Assembly: GCA_018302185.1 (NCBI GenBank) | Contig: JAGVZX010000053.1 | Coordinates: 1 to 13,041, forward strand | Reading direction: 5' to 3' | From: Candidatus Woesearchaeota archaeon | Lineage (GTDB): Archaea; Nanobdellota; Nanobdellia; Woesearchaeales; UBA10200 | DNA: 13,041 nucleotides | The notes under the pieces: generated by a model | Databases searched by the model: none | What the model was told of the DNA's origin: nothing | Seen by the model: only the letters and a program-made list of their open reading frames with translations | Part shown: in pieces, positions 1-7,335 of the stretch | Numbering within the stretch: the stretch's first letter is position 1 | Layout: each line of letters starts with the position of its first letter | Program-made: the position numbers and the translations under genes

Positions 1-248
1 CTGCTGATTGCAGTGTTGATGGAGTCGTAACTCTGGGTGCAATCATCCAGGGAGATACAGACCATGATGCATTGATCGCATATACTGTTGCAGAAAAGAT
101 TACTGGATTATCAATGCAATTCAGCAAGCCAGTTACACTTGGAATCTCTGGCCCTAAGATGACTCTGCAGCAGGCGATTGAGAGAATAGAATTTTTCGGC
201 AAAAATTCAGTTGAAGCGTGTGTCAAATTGATACAGAGATTGAGATAA
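1..248 (+). CDS. ribH: 6,7-dimethyl-8-ribityllumazine synthase, C-terminal part (5' end outside window)
   Basis: This is the last 81 codons of lumazine synthase, read in frame from base 3 to TAA at 246-248. The enzyme condenses 5-amino-6-ribitylamino-uracil with 3,4-dihydroxy-2-butanone 4-phosphate, the penultimate step of riboflavin synthesis, in the cytoplasm as a large oligomer. The visible part carries VVTLGAIIQGDTDHD, including the His expected to act in catalysis, and the KPVTLGISGP segment, then the terminal helix. The wording around TLG, GDTDHD and TLGISGP is closest to archaeal RibH as I remember it from methanogens. ribBA and ribD downstream on the same strand fit the pathway. Roughly 50-70 N-terminal residues lie outside the window. 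Confidence 0.93.
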   Translation, partial: ADCSVDGVVTLGAIIQGDTDHDALIAYTVAEKITGLSMQFSKPVTLGISGPKMTLQQAIERIEFFGKNSVEACVKLIQRLR

Positions 249-285
249 AATAACTGATAGATAAGGTAAGAGAGGCAAGTAAAAG

Positions 286-1227
286 ATGGCAGACACCTCT
301 AAGGCAGCAAACCAATTAAGCATAGATGACTGCGTGAATGAGATTGCAAATCTTATCGCTGAAGAATATGCAGACTTGGGCGGAGTTGCTCTTCCGATAA
401 CATTTAATAATCCAAGCCCGAGGACTGTGCAGAATGAATGGAGAGTAAATACATTTTATAACTCAAGCCGATGCACATATATTATCAGGTTAACAAAAGA
501 TAAGACAGGGAAGCAAAAGATACTTGTTAATGTTAAGATTGATACAATCGAAGGCGCTCTTCCTATCAGTGAAAACCTAGAAGTGATGCTGGATAAAAAT
601 GAAAATGTTTTCAGGAAATTAAGAGCAATACCTGAAGACACATATGATGTAGGAAGATATGCTGTATCATTTACACCAGAAGAGTTTGCCAGATATAAGA
701 AGAGCCAAAAAGCCATTGCCAGGGATGAGAATGCATCAGGCAAAAGCCAGTTCCCTGCTACCACCAATACTGCTGATGCATTTACAATAGAAGGCATAGT
801 AGCTGCGCTTAAGCTGCAATATGGCCTGAAGTTTGTGCCGCAAAATGAGCAAAATCATGAAGGAATTTCATATGAGCTGAAGGTCAGAAAAAAGAGCCCT
901 AAAGATAGCAATACACCTGAAACAGAATTATTGATAATGCTCAACGGAATCGGAATACAGTACTACGTTATAAGACACAATGATAGGCATTTGGATGTTG
1001 AATCATATGGCATAGCTTATGAACCTAAGACGAAAGGCCTGACTGGTAAAGGTTTATCCTGTTTTTTATTTGCAAATATGAAAGCTGCATATCTGCTTGA
1101 GCTGATGGGCAATTGCAGGATAATGAGCTCTGAAATGTTAGCCTGTATGAATCCTGAAACAGGCATGCGCATTGAATCCAGGATATCTGGAAGAATATAT
1201 ACTGTCAAATCAGAAACAAGGAAATAA
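286..1227 (+). CDS. Unrecognised 313-residue protein between ribH and ribBA
   Basis: I do not recognise this protein family. It appears soluble: there is no signal peptide and no hydrophobic stretch long enough for a membrane helix. The first half is mixed alpha/beta (helix near residues 13-28, likely strands near 50-90), a polar Ser/Asn/Lys-rich linker lies near 140-165, and the second half again looks like helix followed by strands. Both halves contain a stretch of basic strand, Lys-rich turn, hydrophobic strand (about 63-85 and 195-225), which hints weakly at an internal duplication. The start lies 37 bp after ribH, with a GAGAGG-like sequence ending 10 nt before ATG, so co-transcription with ribH is likely. 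It ends 92 bp before ribBA. Position suggests a link to flavin metabolism, but nothing in the sequence proves it. Confidence 0.8.
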   Translation: MADTSKAANQLSIDDCVNEIANLIAEEYADLGGVALPITFNNPSPRTVQNEWRVNTFYNSSRCTYIIRLTKDKTGKQKILVNVKIDTIEGALPISENLEVMLDKNENVFRKLRAIPEDTYDVGRYAVSFTPEEFARYKKSQKAIARDENASGKSQFPATTNTADAFTIEGIVAALKLQYGLKFVPQNEQNHEGISYELKVRKKSPKDSNTPETELLIMLNGIGIQYYVIRHNDRHLDVESYGIAYEPKTKGLTGKGLSCFLFANMKAAYLLELMGNCRIMSSEMLACMNPETGMRIESRISGRIYTVKSETRK

Positions 1228-1319
1228 CAACTGCAATAATTTAGAAGAATACTGTTAAAAGACCATAAATTGAGTGGACAGTTAAGGAAACCAAAACTAA
1301 CTACAAAAATAAAAACAAA

Positions 1320-2573
1320 ATGAATTTCAACACAATCAATGAAGCATTGGAAGACTTCAAGTTAGGCAAGCCACTAATTGTTGTTGATGATGAAGATAGG
1401 GAGAATGAAGGCGACTTAATAATTGCTGCAGAGAAGGCAACTCCGCAAGCTATTAACTTCATGATAAGGTTTGCGCGTGGCTTGGTTTGCATTCCTATGG
1501 AAGCTGAGAGATTAGAACAGCTAAACATAAAGCCAATGGTGCAGAGAAATACAGAGAAGCATCGCACACAGTTTACTGTTTCTGTTGATGGCAAAGATAA
1601 GGCAGTTACAACAGGCATTTCTGCATTTGACAGGGCATTGACGATAAAGCACCTCATTGATGAGAAAAAGACAGGCGATGATTTTGTGATGCCTGGCCAT
1701 GTATTTCCGTTGAAAGCAGAGAAAGGTGGAGTTATTAGAAGAGTTGGCCACACAGAAGCAGCAGTTGACCTTGCAAAATTAGCAGGGTTGTATCCTGCTG
1801 GAGTAATATGTGAGATAATAAATGACGATGGGACAATGGCACGCGTCCCTGAGCTTATGAAATTTAAAGATGAGCATGGATTAAAGATAATAAAGATTGC
1901 AGACCTTGTAAGCTACAGATTATTGCGAGAAAAATTAATCAAGAGAGAGATTGAAGTTCCTCTTCCTACAGAATTCGGAAATTTTGACTTAGTTGCATAC
2001 TCTAACAAGATAGATAATGCTACGCATGTTGCTTTAGTGAAAGGTGATGTCAGGCAGAGAGGGATTGTAGAAGATGAGACAGAGAGTATACAAGAAGGCG
2101 CAGGCAACATAAGTGAGCCAGTTCTAGTCAGAGTCCATAGCCAATGCTTTACTGGAGACGTTCTTCATAGCATGAGATGCGACTGTAACAAGCAGCTGCA
2201 GGATTCATTAAAGATTATTGAAGAAGCAGGCTCTGGTGTGGTGCTTTACCTTCAGCAAGAGGGCAGAGGCATCGGATTATTAAATAAGTTGCGAGCATAC
2301 AAACTGCAGGACGAAGGCTATGACACTGTGCAGGCAAATGAGATCCTTGGCTTCAAGGCAGACTTGAGGGATTATGGTATCGGCGCGCAGATACTTGTTG
2401 ACCTCGGATTGAGCAAGATAAAGCTTCTTACAAACAACCCAAAAAAGATTGTTGGATTGGAAGGTTATGGGCTGACAGTTGTTGAGAGAGTTCCTATTCA
2501 TGCGCCTGCAAATGTGCACAATGAAAAGTATTTGCGCATAAAGAAAGAGAAAATGGGGCATCTGATGGAGTAA
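1320..2573 (+). CDS. ribBA: Bifunctional 3,4-dihydroxy-2-butanone 4-phosphate synthase / GTP cyclohydrolase II
   Basis: The fused enzyme makes both precursors of lumazine: DHBP from ribulose 5-phosphate (RibB) and the diaminopyrimidine from GTP (RibA). RibB occupies about residues 1-205, with the acidic DDEDRENEGD loop (23-32), TTGISAFDRA (97-106) and GHTEAAVDLAKLAG (143-156). RibA occupies about 215-400: zinc cysteines C276, C287 and C289 (CFTGD then RCDC), QEGRGIGL (313-320), the DYGIGAQ segment (351-357) and LLTNNPKK (369-376). The usual Glu in HSEC is Gln here (HSQC, 273-276), and the stretch before it (about 251-266) looks slightly long. Length of 417 is normal for RibBA. No Shine-Dalgarno precedes the A-rich start and no clear TATA element lies at the leaderless distance, so the start is chosen by homology. 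Archaea that have been studied mostly use ArfA instead of RibA. Confidence 0.97.
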   Translation: MNFNTINEALEDFKLGKPLIVVDDEDRENEGDLIIAAEKATPQAINFMIRFARGLVCIPMEAERLEQLNIKPMVQRNTEKHRTQFTVSVDGKDKAVTTGISAFDRALTIKHLIDEKKTGDDFVMPGHVFPLKAEKGGVIRRVGHTEAAVDLAKLAGLYPAGVICEIINDDGTMARVPELMKFKDEHGLKIIKIADLVSYRLLREKLIKREIEVPLPTEFGNFDLVAYSNKIDNATHVALVKGDVRQRGIVEDETESIQEGAGNISEPVLVRVHSQCFTGDVLHSMRCDCNKQLQDSLKIIEEAGSGVVLYLQQEGRGIGLLNKLRAYKLQDEGYDTVQANEILGFKADLRDYGIGAQILVDLGLSKIKLLTNNPKKIVGLEGYGLTVVERVPIHAPANVHNEKYLRIKKEKMGHLME

Positions 2574-2594
2574 TCTTTCATCATTAACCACCTA

Positions 2595-2603
2595 ATTTAA
2601 ATT
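2595..2603 (+). promoter_or_regulatory. Probable TATA box for ribD
   Basis: ATTTAAATT is centred 29 nt before the ribD ATG at 2628. This distance would place transcription initiation at or next to the start codon. No Shine-Dalgarno is present between it and the ATG. The inference rests on spacing and AT composition only. Confidence 0.45.
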
Positions 2604-2627
2604 CTTATTCTAACTCTTAACCTAATT

Positions 2628-3779
2628 ATGGGCGATAAAGACTCAATCTTCATGGAACAGGCGTATGAATTAGCTAAGAAAGCAATAGGCAGGACTTCTC
2701 CTAATCCTTTAGTTGGCTGCGTTATCGTAAAAGACGATCAAGTTATCGGTTCTGGATACCATAAGAAAGCAGGAAGCTTGCATGCAGAGATAGAAACTAT
2801 TAATTCTGTCAAAGAAAAATTCCCTAATTTTGCTGATAAGATCCATGTGATATTAAGCAATGCAACAATGTATGTAACTTTAGAGCCATGCTGCCATTCA
2901 GACAAAAAAACTCCTCCTTGCGCAGATGCAATAATTGAAGCAGGAATAAAAAAGATAGTAGTTGGCACCATTGATCCTAATCCTGCAGTAAATCATCATG
3001 GCATCGAAGCATTAAGAAAAAAAGGTATAGATGTAAAGCTGCTTGAAAACAGTGAGCTTGCTGAGAAAATAGTAAAATTAAATGAAGGGTATAATAAATT
3101 TATAAAACATAAGCTACCGTTTGTTGCAATAAAAGCAGCTGTTACCATAGATGGCAAGATTGCAACTTATTCCGGAGAGAGCAAATGGATATCAAATGAT
3201 GCCTCAAGAAAGTTTGCAAATGAGCTGAGAAATATTTATGACGCAGTCTTGGTGAGCAGCAATACAGTGATTGCAGACAATCCTTTGCTGACTTGCAGGA
3301 TTGAAGATGGCTCTGGAAGAAATCCTGTAAGGATAATCCTTGACTCAGAGTTCAAAATTCCTGAAGATGCTAATGTCTTTAATGACACAAACTTTTTGCT
3401 AGCAATCACAGAAAAAGCTCAGAAAAACCCAGAAAAGATCACTGAAGCGATAAAGAAAGGATGGAATCTGATTACAGTCAAGCAAGATAACCAAGGCAAT
3501 ATTGACTTAAATGACCTATTTGCAAGATTAGCTGAGCAAAATATCACAAGCATACTTGTTGAAGGGGGAAATAAATTAGCTGCTTCTTTGTTCAAAAATA
3601 AGCTAGTTGACAAATGCATCTATGTGATCGCCCCAACTATTATAGGCAATGACGGAAAGCCTGCAGTCGCAGAGCTGGGCATAGATCATCTCAAAGATGC
3701 GATACATTTAAAAAATACGATGGTAAAAGTGCTTGATAACAATGTTGTTATTGAGGGGTACGTTGAGCACAAGAATTAG
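2628..3779 (+). CDS. ribD: Bifunctional diaminohydroxyphosphoribosylaminopyrimidine deaminase / 5-amino-6-(5-phosphoribosylamino)uracil reductase
   Basis: RibD deaminates the RibA product and then reduces the ribose with NADPH, the bacterial order of these steps. The N-terminal cytidine-deaminase-like domain (about 1-150) shows SPNPLVGCVIV, the catalytic HAE (52-54) and the zinc site EPCCH then TPPC (C88 and C98). The C-terminal reductase domain (about 160-383) opens with KLPFVAIKAAVTIDGKIA and continues with SGESKWIS, the DNPLLTCR segment and VEGGNKLAAS. Length of 383 fits the family (about 360-380). The zinc motif reads CCHSDKKTPPC rather than the common CSHHGRTPPC. The start lies 54 bp after ribBA, with ATTTAAATT at 2595-2603 about 29 nt upstream and no Shine-Dalgarno, which suggests its own leaderless promoter. 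Confidence 0.97.
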   Translation: MGDKDSIFMEQAYELAKKAIGRTSPNPLVGCVIVKDDQVIGSGYHKKAGSLHAEIETINSVKEKFPNFADKIHVILSNATMYVTLEPCCHSDKKTPPCADAIIEAGIKKIVVGTIDPNPAVNHHGIEALRKKGIDVKLLENSELAEKIVKLNEGYNKFIKHKLPFVAIKAAVTIDGKIATYSGESKWISNDASRKFANELRNIYDAVLVSSNTVIADNPLLTCRIEDGSGRNPVRIILDSEFKIPEDANVFNDTNFLLAITEKAQKNPEKITEAIKKGWNLITVKQDNQGNIDLNDLFARLAEQNITSILVEGGNKLAASLFKNKLVDKCIYVIAPTIIGNDGKPAVAELGIDHLKDAIHLKNTMVKVLDNNVVIEGYVEHKN

Positions 3780-3826
3780 TGCTGATAAAAATAATTATAG
3801 AATATACTAATACTAATGAACAATCC

Positions 3827-3835
3827 AATAAATAC
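3827..3835 (+). promoter_or_regulatory. Possible TATA box for folE
   Basis: AATAAATAC is centred about 29 nt before the folE ATG at 3860, and no Shine-Dalgarno lies between. The whole 3780-3859 gap is very AT-rich, so other placements are possible. Confidence 0.3.
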
Positions 3836-3859
3836 AACTAAAAAATCATCCTGATAAAA

Positions 3860-4429
3860 ATGCCAGCCATCAACAAGAAACAGATCACAAATGCAGTAAA
3901 GCAGATAATTGCTGCAATAGGCGAGAATCCGAACAGAGAAGGCCTTAGAGAGACTCCTGAAAGGATTGCCCAGATGTATGAGGAATTATTTTCAGGCATC
4001 GGAGAAGATCCAAGAGAGATTTTGCGAAAGCATCTCACAGAAGACATGCATAAAGAGATGATCATCCTAAAAGATATCCCTTTTTATTCTATGTGTGAAC
4101 ATCATCTTCTCCCTTTCATAGGAAAGGCGCATATTGCATACATACCGCATGGTAATATTGTCGGATTGAGCAGGTTAGCTCATGCAGTTGAAATTATTTC
4201 TAAAAAGCCGCAGATACAGGAAAGATTGACTAGCGAGATTGCAGACACCATAGATTCTGCTGTCAAGCCATATGGTGTTCTTGTTGTTGTTGAGTGCGAG
4301 CATCTTTGTATTTCAATGCGCGGCACAAAAAAACCTGGCACTACAACAGTAACGTCTGCAATTCGCGGCTACTTCTTAAAGAACGATGCCACAAGACAGG
4401 AAGCATTCTCGCTGATAAATAAGAAGTGA
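3860..4429 (+). CDS. folE: GTP cyclohydrolase I
   Basis: FolE converts GTP to 7,8-dihydroneopterin triphosphate, the entry step to folate and other pterins, as a cytoplasmic homodecamer in known examples. The 189-residue length matches short type IA enzymes. GLRETPERIAQMY (28-40) is the N-terminal family motif. Zinc ligands are C79 and H82 in SMCEHHLLPF and C150 in CEHLCISMRG (146-155). GLSRLAHAVEI (102-112) and QERLTSEIA (120-128) belong to the pterin pocket, where Arg is more usual at H108. The ending TSAIRGYF is typical. It stands 80 bp after ribD with AATAAATAC at 3827-3835 about 29 nt before ATG, so it may have its own promoter. It converges on the M16 genes. Archaea commonly use MptA rather than FolE, so this is bacterial-like. 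Confidence 0.97.
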   Translation: MPAINKKQITNAVKQIIAAIGENPNREGLRETPERIAQMYEELFSGIGEDPREILRKHLTEDMHKEMIILKDIPFYSMCEHHLLPFIGKAHIAYIPHGNIVGLSRLAHAVEIISKKPQIQERLTSEIADTIDSAVKPYGVLVVVECEHLCISMRGTKKPGTTTVTSAIRGYFLKNDATRQEAFSLINKK

Positions 4430-4483
4430 AGAGTGAGAGAGATGAATGAAAATATAAGAGACATAATCAGGAAAAATAATCCT

Positions 4484-5836
4484 CTATTTTCCTTTAGGCA
4501 CTGCTAAGACTGCTGTAAATGAATCAGGAGTTAAGATTTCTCTGGCTAAGGCATTAATTTCTGCTTCAGACATTTGAGTCAGTAGTTCCAGAGATGCAAG
4601 ATAATTAATAGGATTGCCTGTCTGCACTCCGTATGTAGCAAGTTCATACCCAAAGTTAAAGATTACCTCTCTTACAGCTCGCGCATCTTTACGCATCACT
4701 AATCTGGCATAATCAATTTCCTCAGCCGGCAAGCCTCTTTCAGCTGCCTGCACTGCGCTGTCTAAGACAAGCTTCCTGAATCTTTCTGGATCATCTGTGT
4801 CTGCCATAACATAAAGATCAGAATAATCACGAGAATCACTTGCACCACTGCCAAATGTCCTGTCATCTATCCCTTCTTTTACCAGACGCTCTCTGTTTCT
4901 GCTTCCATTCCCAAATAATGCAGATCCTACAAACTGAACAGCCAGTTTCCTTCTGATAAGGTCTTTGATATCTATTGTCGGATCCAACATATACTTCCAT
5001 CCTGCCAAAACCTTTGGCCTATCAATATCTTCTCTGACTATGGGATCATTAAAATTGTCTGGAACAACAACAGCTCTAGGCTCATCTTGCAGGATCATTT
5101 GAGGAGGCTGCACATAATGGCCTTTGCCAAATGAATCTAATGTTGTCTGGACCATCTCAGCTAGTTTATCCATGTCAACCTGTCCAGTTACAAGCAATGT
5201 CATGTTTGACGGAGTATAAAATGTTGAGTGCATCGATAAAACATCTTCAAGAGAGATTGCCCTTATACTCTCCTCTGTCCCAATTATAGGGAAGCGTGCG
5301 CCATGCTGATGGAAAGCTTGGGCTGCCCATTGATATAATTGCTTACGTCTAATTTTATCTGCAAGCATTCCAGCTTCTTTCGAAATTGTCTCAGCTTCCT
5401 CAGCAAACCTGTCCTTTGGCAAAAATGGGCAGAACACATACTGCAGCATGATTGCAAGATTTTCTAGCTGATTAACTCTTGACATAAACACATAGTTTGT
5501 GATATCAGTTGAGGTGTAGCCATTAACATCATTTGCCCTGTTATTTTGCAATAAAGTTATCCCATCTCTCAGATTTGGGCAGGTATCTGGAGTATTGGTA
5601 GCCCATTCCAATGGCTTTCCATAAGACTCTGGCGGAACTATAAAAAGAACATGCTCAAAATAATGTGCGCTCCCTGGCTGCAGATTAACTTCTTTGCCAG
5701 TTTTTGGATCTCGATATCTTAATACATTTCCTCCAAATGGAGTAAAAAGCTGAAAATAGGTAAAAGGTGAGTTATATGGCACAACATATAAATTAAGCCC
5801 AGACTTTAGTTTCCTATGTTGAACTTCTGCCATCAT
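4484..5836 (-). CDS. M16-family zinc metallopeptidase, catalytic subunit (YmfH-like)
   Basis: This is a 450-residue M16B-type peptidase carrying the inverted zinc motif HYFEH (H58, E61, H62). E154, in ISKEAGM, is a good candidate for the distal zinc Glu. The spacing from the motif is about 15 residues longer than usual, which fits an insertion near residues 70-100. VNGYTSTDITNYVF (104-117) matches the conserved N-A-x-T-x strand. IGTEESIRAIS followed by FYTPSNMTLLVTGQVD is typical of this family and close to B. subtilis YmfH. The second half is the degenerate repeat domain. There is no signal peptide, so it should be cytoplasmic. Its ATG overlaps the stop of the upstream M16 gene by ATGA, implying translational coupling and a heterodimer. 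Substrate is unknown. A role in maturing a peptide or cofactor is possible but not shown. Confidence 0.9.
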   Translation of the reverse strand: MMAEVQHRKLKSGLNLYVVPYNSPFTYFQLFTPFGGNVLRYRDPKTGKEVNLQPGSAHYFEHVLFIVPPESYGKPLEWATNTPDTCPNLRDGITLLQNNRANDVNGYTSTDITNYVFMSRVNQLENLAIMLQYVFCPFLPKDRFAEEAETISKEAGMLADKIRRKQLYQWAAQAFHQHGARFPIIGTEESIRAISLEDVLSMHSTFYTPSNMTLLVTGQVDMDKLAEMVQTTLDSFGKGHYVQPPQMILQDEPRAVVVPDNFNDPIVREDIDRPKVLAGWKYMLDPTIDIKDLIRRKLAVQFVGSALFGNGSRNRERLVKEGIDDRTFGSGASDSRDYSDLYVMADTDDPERFRKLVLDSAVQAAERGLPAEEIDYARLVMRKDARAVREVIFNFGYELATYGVQTGNPINYLASLELLTQMSEAEINALAREILTPDSFTAVLAVPKGK

Positions 5837-7191
5837 GAACCCTCTTTATTGCAATATGTGAATACTTGACTGACATTTGGATTCAAATATCGCCTAGCAA
5901 CTTCCCTTAACCTGTCTGGTGTCAGATTAGCCATCAACTTATATTCCCTCTCTAATGAAAAATCAGGAACCTGACCAGTTATACGTCTTTGGAATTCTCT
6001 GGTTACCCTAAAACCAGGCTGATTGCAACCCCTAAATTCTCTTGACGCATCAATATCACCTTCCAAGTCAACCATTGATTCTGAAAGACTTTGTTGAATT
6101 TCATCATCTGTAAAATTTCCTCGGGCTATATCTGTGAAAATTTCTCCTGTTAATTTAACTATTCTTGCATAATCTGTATGCTTATGTCCAGTGGTGATCA
6201 ATATTTGATTAGAGCCTGATTTTACTTCAGAACGGATCCTATATACCAGATTATGCTTGTCTCGGATTATCTTATAAAATTTGGAGGTCCATCCTACACC
6301 TAATAAGTAGTTGATAACTTCCAATGCAACCCTTTCTTCTTCAGAAGGCACTCGAGCTAAAGGGTATGCACGTAAGAGCTGCATTTCTTCTGATGGCCCT
6401 TGCACAAAGACAGAGCTTTCTGGTCTCGGCAATTGCAAGGGCGGAGGCACAACTAATGCTGATCGATCTCCTCTACAAGGATAAACCTCAAAGAATGGCA
6501 ACAGATATTTTGCAACTTCTTGAACTGAAAATTCTCCTGAGAAAAATAATAGAGGGAATGAGCCTGAGATATGAGCATCGATTGCAGCAGAAAGATCATG
6601 CTTGGCAGAAGCGGATATTAACCGCATCTCTTTTTCTTCGCCAAAAGGAAATACTGATGGAAAAAAATGATGGTAAAATAGAGAAAGGGCACGTTCGTTA
6701 TGCATCTCCTTTTTAGCTTTGACCCTATTTATCTCATCCTGCTGTGCAGCTGCGAAAACCTCTCCAGATGTACGGATCAATGGCTCTGTGAGCAATTCCT
6801 CTAAAATACCTGAACTTTGCTCTAAAGAGGTTATTCCAAAAGCACCTTGAGGGATGCTTAAATCAATAGCTAAGACTAGCTGATTTTGGATACGAGAGGT
6901 ATATATCCTTGGCCTTTCTATGCCTGCAAATGTAAATGCTCTATACAATGCATCTGCGGTAGCATATTTAGGTGTGCCTTTTTCAAGGCCTCTAAGATAA
7001 AAATCAATCAATAGTTCTGCTCTTTGCGCTTCCTCCGCTGTTTCGTATTTCTTGACGAAGCATAAAGTTGCTTTCTGGTCGCCTTCTGAATCTGCAGAAT
7101 TATGGAAGACACGGACACCGCCTGTTTCATGCATGGAAAACTCTGTTTCTCTTAGGATAGTAAGCACATCACTGTCTAAGCTTCCTTGCAT
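5833..7191 (-). CDS. M16-family peptidase-like protein, non-catalytic partner (YmfF-like)
   Basis: This 452-residue protein has the M16 two-domain layout but no HxxEH: the equivalent N-terminal helix reads AELLIDFYLRG (58-68). The C-terminal half has YLLGVGWTSKFYKIIRDKHNLVYRI, whose Arg and Tyr (R310, Y317) correspond to the substrate-binding R/Y pair of M16B enzymes. Together with the zinc-bearing downstream gene this reproduces the split active site known for M16B heterodimers: one chain gives zinc, the other gives R/Y. It is first in a two-gene minus-strand operon. The next gene starts inside its stop codon. Transcription probably starts from the AT-rich element at 7239-7248. No signal peptide is visible. 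The two genes lie antisense between folE and pabB. Confidence 0.87.
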   Translation of the reverse strand: MQGSLDSDVLTILRETEFSMHETGGVRVFHNSADSEGDQKATLCFVKKYETAEEAQRAELLIDFYLRGLEKGTPKYATADALYRAFTFAGIERPRIYTSRIQNQLVLAIDLSIPQGAFGITSLEQSSGILEELLTEPLIRTSGEVFAAAQQDEINRVKAKKEMHNERALSLFYHHFFPSVFPFGEEKEMRLISASAKHDLSAAIDAHISGSFPLLFFSGEFSVQEVAKYLLPFFEVYPCRGDRSALVVPPPLQLPRPESSVFVQGPSEEMQLLRAYPLARVPSEEERVALEVINYLLGVGWTSKFYKIIRDKHNLVYRIRSEVKSGSNQILITTGHKHTDYARIVKLTGEIFTDIARGNFTDDEIQQSLSESMVDLEGDIDASREFRGCNQPGFRVTREFQRRITGQVPDFSLEREYKLMANLTPDRLREVARRYLNPNVSQVFTYCNKEGS

Positions 7192-7238
7192 CTAGTCAAC
7201 CCCACACGACTTTGTTAAGGCTAAATCAAGATATTGTC

Positions 7239-7248
7239 TATTTAAATA
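7239..7248 (-). promoter_or_regulatory. Possible TATA box for the M16 operon
   Basis: The palindromic TATTTAAATA lies about 53 nt upstream of the M16 start at 7191. With usual TATA spacing this gives a leader of roughly 27 nt, in which a G-run (GTGGGG) sits a little upstream of ATG as a weak ribosome-binding candidate. It is symmetric, so it could also read toward pabB, but the 7306-7314 element fits pabB better. Confidence 0.35.
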
Positions 7249-7305
7249 TTGTCTTTTTTATTCCTTTAGGATAGTAATATGTAAGCAGTTTTCTAATCCA
7301 ACAGA

Positions 7306-7314
7306 TTTTTAAAC
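7306..7314 (+). promoter_or_regulatory. Probable TATA box for pabB
   Basis: TTTTTAAAC is centred 26 nt before the pabB ATG at 7336. No Shine-Dalgarno precedes the ATG. This is the spacing expected for a leaderless archaeal transcript beginning at the start codon. Confidence 0.5.
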
Positions 7315-7335
7315 TTAATTTAGATTTTAAGCAAT

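Noticed and set aside
3817..3855. Short open frame with an ATG upstream of folE
   Set aside because: It ends after 12 codons at TGA before the folE start, has no recognisable content and no ribosome site.
3782..3861. CTGATAAAAAT occurring twice around the ribD-folE gap
   Set aside because: It is an AT-rich 11-mer in an AT-rich gap with no pairing or further copies, so it is easily due to chance.
6324..6716. 130-codon plus-strand open frame
   Set aside because: It is entirely antisense to the YmfF-like gene, with no family match or promoter. The minus-strand protein has clear M16 motifs.
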